Assembly: GCA_025455285.1 (NCBI GenBank)
Contig: JALOMU010000099.1
Span: forward strand, 1-6,497
Length of the DNA: 6,497 nucleotides
Source of the DNA: Flavihumibacter sp.
GTDB lineage: Bacteria; Bacteroidota; Bacteroidia; Chitinophagales; Chitinophagaceae
Reading direction: 5' to 3'
Shown here piece after piece: positions 1 through 6,394 of this stretch (the stretch's first letter is position 1; the number at the start of each line of letters is the position of its first letter). Position numbers and translations under genes: made by a program. Below the pieces are notes generated by a model. It searched no databases. It saw only the letters and a program-made list of their open reading frames with translations, and had not been told where the DNA came from.

Positions 1-1558
1 CAAAATCAGGCTGGAAGGTTCCCAGCAGCTCTCTCATCTGGCGTGCATACCGAACCGATACGGTACGGTCATCATCTCCATGGAAAATATAAACCCCATG
101 ATGCTTATAATTGGATGCCAGTTTAATCACATCACTCTGGTTACTGGCCCTTATCAATCGTTGCTCATATAGGTTACCACTGCTATCAGGTATCAACCCA
201 TCTGCCGAACCATAGCCTTTCATGGTTGGATAACCTGCACAGGGCGCAATCGCTGCCCATTTATCGGGATAGGTTGCTCCTAAAAACCAGGTACCATGCC
301 CTCCCATTGAGTGTCCTGTCAGGTATACTTTTGCCGGATCCGGCTGGAATCGTTGCTTTGCGAAACTCAATACTTCCAAGGCATCCAATCGGCCCCAGTC
401 CTCCCAGTTAAATCCGCGCGGCCTTCTGTTGGTTGCTGCTACCAGCGTTCCCCAATCTTTGGATTTATACGCTCTTGCCTGGCTAATCGCTTCCACGCCT
501 GCTCCATGCACAGATAAAAACAGTGCATTTTTTCCTGGCTCCCATACAGAACCTGGTGTTTGCGGACGTACTGAATAATATTGCAAACTTCCATCAATCT
601 CACTGATAAAAGTGCTGCTATAGGCTTCTCCCGGATTCATACTCTCCACAGTGAAAGAGCGCTGATCCAGGATCGTTCTGCCATTCAATAAATTCAGGGT
701 TCCGGTAAAAGATCCTTTGGTGGTAATACCTGATCCATCAAAGCGAAATGCCACTTTTCGGGTACTCATCGCCGGTATATCAGGCAAAGTTGTCTCCTGG
801 CTTTGTCCCGATACGATGGCCTGTATACGCAATCCTTTCAGGGGTTGATTGCCTGTATTCACGATCACCACTCCTCCTTCCTGCATTCCGGTTTGAACAC
901 CAGGTACAATATGTGGCAAGGTCATATCTTCCGCCTGTAACTGCACCGGTCTGGATGGAAATAATAAACTGGCAACAGCACTTGACCCACGAAGGAAAAA
1001 TTCATTCTTCCCTTTTTTCAGTTGAACCGGTATGAACAGAAATCCCATGTTATAAGGATCTCCGGTATGCATTTCTCCATTGATCAATACACTACTGTTT
1101 CCTTTGACGGACAAAATCGCAGTTTGTGCTTTTGCTGATGTATAGGTCAGATAAATGATCCGGCTGCCCCAGGATAAGCCACCCCTGGTTGCTCCGGCCT
1201 GCACACCCGGACCAGCAGGCGCACCTCCCAATGCCCGCCCTCTCTTTGGACGCAGCCGGCCTGTGCTGTCGAGATCCAATGATTCCCAAACTATCGGTTG
1301 TCCGTCTGCGGTAGTTCCAACATTAGCGCCTTCCTTTGGTTCCTGCAACTGCTTATTAAAATACAGATAGGCCAGCTCATCACTGTATACCGCTTCCCTT
1401 CCATACCTGGATGGAAAAGGCGCAATCAAACCAGCTGTAAACTGATGGCTATAACGGATATGGTTAAACGAAGCAGGAGGATTTTCATTTTCCTGTGCTG
1501 TAATCCTGCCGGCAGTCAGTGTCATCGCTGCCGCAAAAAAAAGAGTAGAAAACTTCAC
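1..1558 (-). CDS. Secreted alpha/beta hydrolase, prolyl-oligopeptidase/esterase type (C-terminus cut by window edge)
   Basis: The reverse strand is open from a GTG at 1558-1556 to the window edge, giving 519 codons without a stop. An in-frame TAA at 1582-1580 limits upstream extension. There is no in-frame ATG before the GTG, and starting there gives a good signal peptide (MKFSTLFFAAAMTLTAGRI, cleavage near TAQ-E, residues 20-23). Residues about 107-127 are rich in Gly and Ala. Residues about 140-190 look like a beta-sandwich, possibly galactose-binding-like. The hydrolase domain starts near residue 330, with an HGAG oxyanion-type motif (351-354), the nucleophile elbow GHSMGG (Ser417) and HGDDDRTV (493-500), where Asp497 is the likely acid. 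The catalytic His must lie beyond the left edge. The family hydrolyses esters or peptides; the substrate is not readable from sequence. It lies 130 bp downstream of the TIM-barrel gene on the same strand and may be co-transcribed with it. The hydrolase fold is confident; peptidase versus esterase is open. Confidence 0.88.
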   Translation of the reverse strand, partial: MKFSTLFFAAAMTLTAGRITAQENENPPASFNHIRYSHQFTAGLIAPFPSRYGREAVYSDELAYLYFNKQLQEPKEGANVGTTADGQPIVWESLDLDSTGRLRPKRGRALGGAPAGPGVQAGATRGGLSWGSRIIYLTYTSAKAQTAILSVKGNSSVLINGEMHTGDPYNMGFLFIPVQLKKGKNEFFLRGSSAVASLLFPSRPVQLQAEDMTLPHIVPGVQTGMQEGGVVIVNTGNQPLKGLRIQAIVSGQSQETTLPDIPAMSTRKVAFRFDGSGITTKGSFTGTLNLLNGRTILDQRSFTVESMNPGEAYSSTFISEIDGSLQYYSVRPQTPGSVWEPGKNALFLSVHGAGVEAISQARAYKSKDWGTLVAATNRRPRGFNWEDWGRLDALEVLSFAKQRFQPDPAKVYLTGHSMGGHGTWFLGATYPDKWAAIAPCAGYPTMKGYGSADGLIPDSSGNLYEQRLIRASNQSDVIKLASNYKHHGVYIFHGDDDRTVSVRYARQMRELLGTFQPDF

Positions 1559-1688
1559 GAGCGCTTTTTTGATGAAGGTTTATTGTTTCGCCTTCAATTT
1601 AGTCCTTTTGCGTTGTTGCTTTCTACCCTTCGACCTAATAAGGTTAATATTTAAGCAGGATTAGTCCAATTACTGAAAACTTTTCCTG
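1559..1688 (-). promoter_or_regulatory. Spacer upstream of the hydrolase gene, with a weak promoter candidate
   Basis: This is a 130-bp AT-rich gap between two leftward genes, with no ORF and no convincing terminator hairpin. On the reverse strand TTGG (1669-1666), then 19 bases, then TAACCTTA (1646-1639) partly resembles the Bacteroidota sigma-ABfr promoter (TTTG, about 19 bases, TAnnTTTG). Only about four of six fixed -7 positions match, so this is a weak inference. If real, it would let the hydrolase be transcribed independently of the TIM-barrel gene, with a leader of about 75 nt. A short inverted repeat, ACCT-N4-AGGT, overlaps the -7-like box at 1634-1645. Confidence 0.25.
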
Positions 1689-2630
1689 CTAGATGAAATT
1701 ATCAGCATCGCGATAAGCTTTTATCAACGCCAACTCACCCTCTTTGCCAGGTTTCGCATTTCCATGCTCCATTCCCAATATTCCTTTGTATCCTTTTGAA
1801 TGAATATGTTTGAAAATATTGCGGTAATTCATTTCACCTGTTCCCGGTTCATTTCTTCCCGGGTTATCACCAATCTGGAAATAAGGCGTTTCTGTCCAGG
1901 TACGATCAATATTTTTGATGATATCTCCTTCATTGCGCTGCATGTGGTACATATCATATAAAAACTTGCAAGCCGGACTATTAACCGCCCTACAGATCAT
2001 GTAAGTCTGGTTGGTATAACGAAGGAACAAGTCCGGGTTATCACTTAGTGCTTCCAGTACCATCACCAATCCATGCGGTGCCAGAATATCGGATGCGATA
2101 CGTAACGCTTCAATCACATTGGCGGTTTGCTGATCATGAGGCAGACTGCGATCGTAATTACCAGGCACCACAGTCATCCATTTTGCACCACAGCGTTTGG
2201 CTACTTCAATCGCTTCATAACAATCCTTTTTCATCCGGTCAATATGCTCTTTCTTACCGGTAGTCAAAGATGTTTTCCAATGCCAGCTGTCCGAAGTGAT
2301 CACAAAAACCCCCATCCGCATGCCCAGTTTAGCCAGCGTTTCGCCTATCTTTTTCTGCTGGTCTACCGAACGCCCCATCATACCATTGTCCTCAATGGAC
2401 CGGAACCCCATGCTGTGCCCAAACTTGATCTGCTCAATGAAATCTTTGCCGGCATGGCTTGAAAACATACCATCGTGAAAGGCATAATCCAGGTTGAAAG
2501 GCTTTTCCGATAAAGAACTGGTATCCACTTTCTCCCCGGCTGCTGCCAGGGCACTGGTTCCTGTTAAAACCCCTCCGGCCAGGGCTCCCCCGGCTAGTAA
2601 AGACTGGCGAACAAAATTTCTTCTTTGCAT
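1689..2630 (-). CDS. Tat-exported TIM-barrel protein, hydroxypyruvate isomerase / sugar isomerase-epimerase-like
   Basis: The 313-residue protein starts at ATG 2630-2628. A start 38 codons further upstream is possible in the open frame but would overlap the divergent gene and bury the signal, so it is rejected. The N-terminus MQRRNFVRQSLLAGGALAGG is a twin-arginine signal (Arg3-Arg4), with likely cleavage after ALA at 27-29. The rest matches the xylose-isomerase-like TIM barrel. Metal-site candidates are Glu193 (MVLEAL), Asp226 and His229 (LYDMYHMQ), Gln252 (FQIGD) and Glu288 (GMEHGN). The segment DNPGRNEPGTGEMNY (255-269) is characteristic of hydroxypyruvate-isomerase-like members. The family isomerises or epimerises sugars and ketoacids with a divalent metal, and some members are lyases in 3-keto-sugar pathways. 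Export makes housekeeping glyoxylate metabolism unlikely and points to an envelope carbohydrate substrate. The fold is secure; the reaction is not. Confidence 0.9.
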   Translation of the reverse strand: MQRRNFVRQSLLAGGALAGGVLTGTSALAAAGEKVDTSSLSEKPFNLDYAFHDGMFSSHAGKDFIEQIKFGHSMGFRSIEDNGMMGRSVDQQKKIGETLAKLGMRMGVFVITSDSWHWKTSLTTGKKEHIDRMKKDCYEAIEVAKRCGAKWMTVVPGNYDRSLPHDQQTANVIEALRIASDILAPHGLVMVLEALSDNPDLFLRYTNQTYMICRAVNSPACKFLYDMYHMQRNEGDIIKNIDRTWTETPYFQIGDNPGRNEPGTGEMNYRNIFKHIHSKGYKGILGMEHGNAKPGKEGELALIKAYRDADNFI

Positions 2631-2683
2631 GGAAAACAATTTGATGACTAAATTTACCGGAATCCCGTTCAAAAACGACCAAT
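2631..2683. promoter_or_regulatory. Compact divergent promoter region
   Basis: Only 53 bp separate the ATG of the leftward TIM-barrel gene from the TTG of the rightward apbE-like gene, so both 5' ends and probably both promoters must fit here or overlap the coding starts. A perfect 8-bp palindrome TAAATTTA (2649-2656) sits near the middle and partly resembles a Bacteroidota -7 box (TAnnTTTG) on either strand. For the rightward direction, TTTG at 2624-2627 lies 21 bases upstream of it, slightly longer than the usual spacing. No convincing -33 partner is seen for the leftward direction. That this is the shared control region follows from gene orientation; the boxes themselves are weak. Confidence 0.4.
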
Positions 2684-3715
2684 TTGACCCAGAAGTTAAT
2701 TTTTTCCCTGTCCTGGTTAATTGCCGGCTATACCAGTTACGCACAACCGAAACGCTTCGAGTTTGTGGAAACCAAAATGGCCTCGCCTTTTACCATTGTA
2801 TTTTATCATACCGACAGCCTTCAGGCACAACAGATTGCAACCCGGGCATTTCATATCGTTGACAGCCTGGCCGCCATCTTTACGGATTATGACCCCAACA
2901 GTGAGCTCAACCGGTTCTGCGCCAGTGCAGCCGATACAGCCAACTATCATCCGATTTCTCCTGCCCTTTTTGATATCCTGCTGCTGAGCAAAAGAGCCCA
3001 CGCCACCAGCAAGGGCAGTTTTGATATCTCCATAGGCCGACTGACCAAACTCTGGCGCGCAGCCCGCCAATCCGATCAATGGCCCTCCAAAGAAGCCATT
3101 GCTGCTGCCAAAGAACTGACCGGCATGAAATACCTGCAGCTGGATCCCAAAACAGGTACCGCCCGCATGCTCAAAGCAGGAATCCAGCTCGATCTGGGTG
3201 GCATCGCACAAGGATATATTGGAGACAAAGTAATGCGTTTCCTGCTTGTCCAGGGCATTACTGCCGCCCTGGTGGATGTGAGCGGCGATATCACTGCGAG
3301 AGGTAATCCCCCCGGTAAAGCCGGCTGGGTTGTGGCAATCAATACCCCCCACCACGAAGCAGAATGGTTACACGAACACCTTCTTTTAAAAAATCATTCT
3401 GTCACTACCTCCGGCGATTTATATCAATACATGGAACATGAAGGCAAGCGTTATTCCCATATCCTGAATCCAAAATCCGGGTATGGTATTACAAAACGCT
3501 TATCCGTTACCGTTATAGCAAAGGATCCCGTAGTGGCCGACTGGCTGACCAAGTCCGTCAGCCTGCTTTCTCACAGAAAAGCAAAACGCCTGGCCCGAAA
3601 ATGGAATGCCGATTTCCTGGTAGCTGAATACAAAAATGAGCAACTGCATTTCCGGCACACACCCGGCTTTGAAGAATTTATGAAAACGTTTGCGTCACCT
3701 GAACCCGAACATTAA
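2684..3715 (+). CDS. apbE: ApbE-like FAD:protein FMN transferase, exported
   Basis: The 343-residue protein starts at TTG 2684. No in-frame ATG exists between the upstream stop (2645-2647) and this codon, and the TTG start gives a complete signal peptide (MTQKLIFSLSWLIAGYTSYA, then Gln21). ApbE hallmarks appear in order: DYDPNSELNRF (68-78), FDISIGRLTKLW (113-124), LDLGGIAQGYIGD (169-181), VDVSGDITARG (197-207), TTSGDLYQY (241-249) and HILNPKSG (259-266). Family members use FAD and Mg2+ to link FMN covalently to a Thr or Ser of exported redox proteins such as Nqr, Rnf and FMN-binding-domain proteins. Variants from consensus are SGD for GGD, Asn262 for the frequent Asp, and ADWLTKSV (285-292) where many members have D-x-x-S/T-T. 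The Thr four residues after Asp286, a reported metal ligand, therefore appears to be Lys290. No acceptor protein is visible in the window. It is the first gene of the rightward operon, 24 bp before the FGE-like gene. Confidence 0.9.
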   Translation: MTQKLIFSLSWLIAGYTSYAQPKRFEFVETKMASPFTIVFYHTDSLQAQQIATRAFHIVDSLAAIFTDYDPNSELNRFCASAADTANYHPISPALFDILLLSKRAHATSKGSFDISIGRLTKLWRAARQSDQWPSKEAIAAAKELTGMKYLQLDPKTGTARMLKAGIQLDLGGIAQGYIGDKVMRFLLVQGITAALVDVSGDITARGNPPGKAGWVVAINTPHHEAEWLHEHLLLKNHSVTTSGDLYQYMEHEGKRYSHILNPKSGYGITKRLSVTVIAKDPVVADWLTKSVSLLSHRKAKRLARKWNADFLVAEYKNEQLHFRHTPGFEEFMKTFASPEPEH

Positions 3716-3739
3716 TCCTAGATTTATAGCTTAGTTGTT

Positions 3740-4711
3740 ATGATTATGAAGAAAATCCTTGCAGCAGGTGGATTGCTGCTTTCGCTTTCACAAGTTACCC
3801 TGGCCCAGGAAACTAACCCGGATTTCAAACCCTACAAACAAACCATTCCGGGCACCCCCCTGGAAATGTCCATGGTGCCAATTCCTGCCGGCTCCTTTTT
3901 AATGGGGAGTCCGGATACGGAGAAAAACCGCCAGCCGGATGAAGGCCCGCAACAAAAGGTTCAGCTCTCCGCCTTCTGGATGGCCAGCTTTGAACTCAGC
4001 AGAGATATTTTCGATGTCTATTTCAAAGATGCCAACACCAGCCAGAACTCTAAAGTAGATGCAGTTACCCGGCCCAGTGCCCAGTACATCGATCTCACCT
4101 GGGGCATGGGCAAGGAAGGTGGGTTCCCGGTCAATTCTATGTCGCAGTTTACTGCCCTGATGTTCTGCCGCTGGCTGTATGATAAAACCGGCATCTTCTA
4201 TCGCCTGCCCACAGAAGCCGAATGGGAATATGCCTGTAAGGCAGGCAGCACTACTGCATATTATTATGGGGATGATCCCAAACAGCTCGGCGACTATGCC
4301 TGGTTCAAGGGCAACAGCAAAAACAAGTTTCAGAAAAGCGGACAGAAAAAACCAAATGCCTGGGGCCTCTATGATATGCTGGGGAATGTAAGTGAGTGGA
4401 CCCTGGATCACTACCAGGAAGATCGCCTGCAACAATTAACCGGTGAGCCCCGGGATCCCCGGGTTGCTGTAAACCCTGTCAAATACCCGAAGGTGTTAAA
4501 AGGAGGTGGTTATACCGACCTGGAGGCAGCCCTGCGCTGCTCAGACCGTCAGCAATCTGACCCCTCCTGGAACAAAAGGGATCCGCAAATCCCCAAGAGC
4601 CGCTGGTGGCTTACGGATGCCGCATCTGTCGGGTTCCGCGTAGTGCGCCCACTTCAGCAACCCACAAAAGAAGAAGCAACAGCCTTCTTCAAGGAAATAT
4701 TAGGCAATTAA
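3740..4711 (+). CDS. Secreted FGE-sulfatase (SUMF1-like) domain protein without the catalytic cysteine pair
   Basis: The 323-residue protein starts at ATG 3740; a second ATG at 3746 (MKKILAAGG) is equally plausible and also gives a signal peptide ending near TLAQ (residues 20-23). The FGE fold is shown by MVPIPAGSFLMGS (45-57), the FPVNSMSQFTALMFCRWL segment (129-146), YRLPTEAEWEYACKAG (154-169), WGLYDMLGNVSEW (208-220), VLKGGGY (252-258) and VGFRVVRP (297-304). True formylglycine-generating enzymes carry two active-site cysteines just after the RGGS-type motif. Here the equivalent positions are about Asp260 and Leu265, and the protein's only cysteines are 143, 166 and 267. Sulfatase activation is therefore unlikely, and no sulfatase gene is present. 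The fold is also used non-catalytically (gliding proteins GldJ/GldK) and by other iron enzymes (EgtB, whose N-terminal DinB-like domain is absent here). The role is unknown. Spacing of 24 and 64 bp to its neighbours supports an operon. Confidence 0.88.
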   Translation: MIMKKILAAGGLLLSLSQVTLAQETNPDFKPYKQTIPGTPLEMSMVPIPAGSFLMGSPDTEKNRQPDEGPQQKVQLSAFWMASFELSRDIFDVYFKDANTSQNSKVDAVTRPSAQYIDLTWGMGKEGGFPVNSMSQFTALMFCRWLYDKTGIFYRLPTEAEWEYACKAGSTTAYYYGDDPKQLGDYAWFKGNSKNKFQKSGQKKPNAWGLYDMLGNVSEWTLDHYQEDRLQQLTGEPRDPRVAVNPVKYPKVLKGGGYTDLEAALRCSDRQQSDPSWNKRDPQIPKSRWWLTDAASVGFRVVRPLQQPTKEEATAFFKEILGN

Positions 4712-4775
4712 TGGATAAAATTGTAACATAATTTACCAGGGAAACCAACTACATTCAAACTTCTAAACTTCCGAT

Positions 4776-6110
4776 ATGATACACGATGCTTCCAAAGATG
4801 CCGGCAAAAGCCGCCGCGAGTTTGTAAAAAATTCCGGTTTGCTGGCTGGCGGACTGATGGCCGCTCCCCTGCTTTCACAGGCCAATTTTTTCTCAGGTTC
4901 CTCAGATGTTATTAAAATTGCCCTAGTTGGTTGTGGCGGTCGTGGTACCGGTGCTGCCATCCAGGCACTGCTTACCAAGCAAAATGTAAAACTGGTTGCG
5001 ATGGCCGACGCCTTTCGCGACAACCTAGACAGTTCACTGAAAGCCATTATGGGTGAAGCAGAAGAAAATCCAACCATCAAAGCAAAAATTGATGTTCCGG
5101 AAGAAAGACGTTTCAGTGGTTTTGATGGTTACCAGAAAGCCATACCGCTGGCGGATGTAGTTATCCTTGCAACTCCTCCCGGTTTTCGTCCCATTCATTT
5201 TGAAGAAGCGGTTAAACAGGGTAAACATATTTTCATGGAGAAGCCGGTTGCAGTAGATCCTGCCGGTGTACAGAAAGTACTCGCTGCTGCCGCCATCGCG
5301 AAACAGAAAAAACTGAATGTGGTGGTAGGACTTCAGCGTCACTATCAAAACTCCTACCGCGAACTCTTCAAACGCAAAGACCTGATCGGCGAGATCACTT
5401 CAGCACAAGCCTGGTGGAACAATGATGGTGTTTGGGTGCGGGAGCGTAAACCCGGACAAACAGAAATGGAATACCAGATGCGCAACTGGTATTATTTCAA
5501 CTGGCTTTGCGGCGATCACATTACAGAGCAGCACATCCACAATATTGATGTGATCAACTGGTTCAAAGGTGCCTACCCGGTGAAAGCCCAGGGTATGGGT
5601 GGCCGCCAGGTACGGAATGGGAAAGACCATGGTGAAATTTTTGATCACCATTTTGTTGAATTTACCTATGCGGATGGCTCTATCCTCAACAGCCAGTGCC
5701 GCCATATTCCCGGCACCATGGCGCGCGTGGATGAATTACTGATCGGTACCAAAGGACGTATCTCCACTGGTGCAGGCAGTATCACAGACTTTAAAGGAAA
5801 ACAGCTATACAAATTCGACAGCAATACAGAGAACAATCCCTATCAGACGGAACATGATGAATTGTTTGAGGCCATCGCAAAAGGTCAATATAAATTTGCC
5901 GATGCAGAAAATGGTGCAAAGAGCAGCATGACTTCCATATTGGGTCGTATGGCTACTTATAGCGGCCAGGTGATTGAATGGGATAAAGCAATCAATTCCG
6001 GACTGGATATTATGCCGAAAGAGTTCAGCTGGACAGCTGTTCCATCAATTGTTCCCGGTGCGGATGGATTCTATCCAATTGCAGTTCCAGGTAAAACAAA
6101 ATATATTTAA
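4776..6110 (+). CDS. Tat-exported Gfo/Idh/MocA family oxidoreductase
   Basis: The 444-residue protein starts at ATG 4776. A twin-arginine signal lies slightly inside the N-terminus (KSRREFVKNSGLLAGG, residues 11-26), with possible cleavage after SQA at 34-36. The Rossmann domain follows, with IALVGCGGRGTG (48-59) as the dinucleotide loop, VVILATPP (128-135) and the family signature MEKPVAVD (154-161) holding the catalytic Lys156. The C-terminal domain carries GDHITEQHIHNIDVINW (246-262), where His255 and Glu251 align with the usual acid/base positions. Members oxidise or reduce sugar hydroxyls with NAD(P), which exported members bind tightly before Tat transport, as in Zymomonas glucose-fructose oxidoreductase. 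Several Bacteroidota homologues act on position 3 of glycosides; that reaction here is inference. It ends the rightward operon, 20 bp before a terminator hairpin. Confidence 0.93.
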   Translation: MIHDASKDAGKSRREFVKNSGLLAGGLMAAPLLSQANFFSGSSDVIKIALVGCGGRGTGAAIQALLTKQNVKLVAMADAFRDNLDSSLKAIMGEAEENPTIKAKIDVPEERRFSGFDGYQKAIPLADVVILATPPGFRPIHFEEAVKQGKHIFMEKPVAVDPAGVQKVLAAAAIAKQKKLNVVVGLQRHYQNSYRELFKRKDLIGEITSAQAWWNNDGVWVRERKPGQTEMEYQMRNWYYFNWLCGDHITEQHIHNIDVINWFKGAYPVKAQGMGGRQVRNGKDHGEIFDHHFVEFTYADGSILNSQCRHIPGTMARVDELLIGTKGRISTGAGSITDFKGKQLYKFDSNTENNPYQTEHDELFEAIAKGQYKFADAENGAKSSMTSILGRMATYSGQVIEWDKAINSGLDIMPKEFSWTAVPSIVPGADGFYPIAVPGKTKYI

Positions 6111-6130
6111 GTCTTTATATTAGTAGCAGT

Positions 6131-6170
6131 ATACAAAGCCCCCGCATCAAAAATGCAGGGGCTTTTGTAT
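6131..6170 (+). terminator. Hairpin terminator after the oxidoreductase gene
   Basis: Arms 6131-6147 and 6153-6170 form a stem of about 16 pairs around a 5-nt CAAAA loop, with one C-A mismatch (6143/6157) and one bulged T near 6166. The stem contains a GCCCC/GGGGC core flanked by AAA/TTT. The oxidoreductase stop lies 20 bp upstream. A long uridine tract follows only inside the stem (CTTTTGTATTG), so the signal is somewhat non-canonical, but the stem strength and its position after the last gene of the block make termination likely. Confidence 0.8.
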
Positions 6171-6394
6171 TGTTCTGATTGTAGTTCAAGATTGGGGGCA
6201 GTATTGACATACACCCCGTTTTTAAATCCAATATCCTATGAAAAACTAGTTGCATAAGTTCAATTCCTGTGCCAGCACCCTATTACTGAAACGTTCAGGT
6301 TTTTATACCCCAAGAGAGGAACACCATCAACAGCTTGTAGAATTCCTACCCCAACCTGCTCCAGATAACTCACAGAATCAGTACATTCAATGTT
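6171..6394 (+). other. Intergenic spacer, presumed promoter/leader region of the next gene
   Basis: This 224-bp stretch runs between the terminator and the next start codon. It holds no ORF of note on either strand, no tRNA, and no clear hairpin or repeat. TTGACA at 6204-6209 resembles a general -35 box, but the nearest TATCCT (6232-6237) is 22 bp away and no Bacteroidota -7 box is convincing, so no promoter is called. The length and the upstream terminator suggest that the next gene has its own promoter here. Confidence 0.4.

Noticed and set aside
226..1035. Several short + strand open frames across the hydrolase region
   Set aside because: They are antisense to the continuous reverse-strand hydrolase frame carrying GHSMGG and HGDDD motifs, and they show no domain of their own.
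2631..2744. Upstream extension of the TIM-barrel gene to an ATG at 2744
   Set aside because: It would place 38 residues before the twin-arginine signal and overlap the divergent apbE-like start; the ATG at 2630 gives a normal Tat leader.
2717..3355. 212-codon open frame on the reverse strand opposite the apbE-like gene
   Set aside because: It lies entirely antisense to a gene with clear ApbE motifs, and its translation shows no recognisable domain or export signal; it is a coding shadow.
3899..4435. 178-codon reverse-strand open frame opposite the FGE-like gene
   Set aside because: It is antisense to conserved FGE motifs, and no family features are visible in its translation.
4448..4463. 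CCCCGGG-AT-CCCCGGG direct repeat resembling SmaI/BamHI cloning sites
   Set aside because: It is in frame in the FGE-like gene (Pro-Arg-Asp-Pro-Arg) with normal coding on both sides, so it is a chance codon arrangement rather than vector sequence.
6204..6237. TTGACA followed by TATCCT as a sigma-70-like promoter for the next gene
   Set aside because: The spacing is 22 bp and the organism appears to be of Bacteroidota type, where such boxes are not the usual promoter; the match is probably fortuitous.
6258..6267. GTTCAATTCC, resembling a tRNA T-loop, possibly a tRNA remnant or attachment site
   Set aside because: The T-stem is mismatched, the expected acceptor arm (about 65 nt upstream) does not pair, and no anticodon arm is visible.
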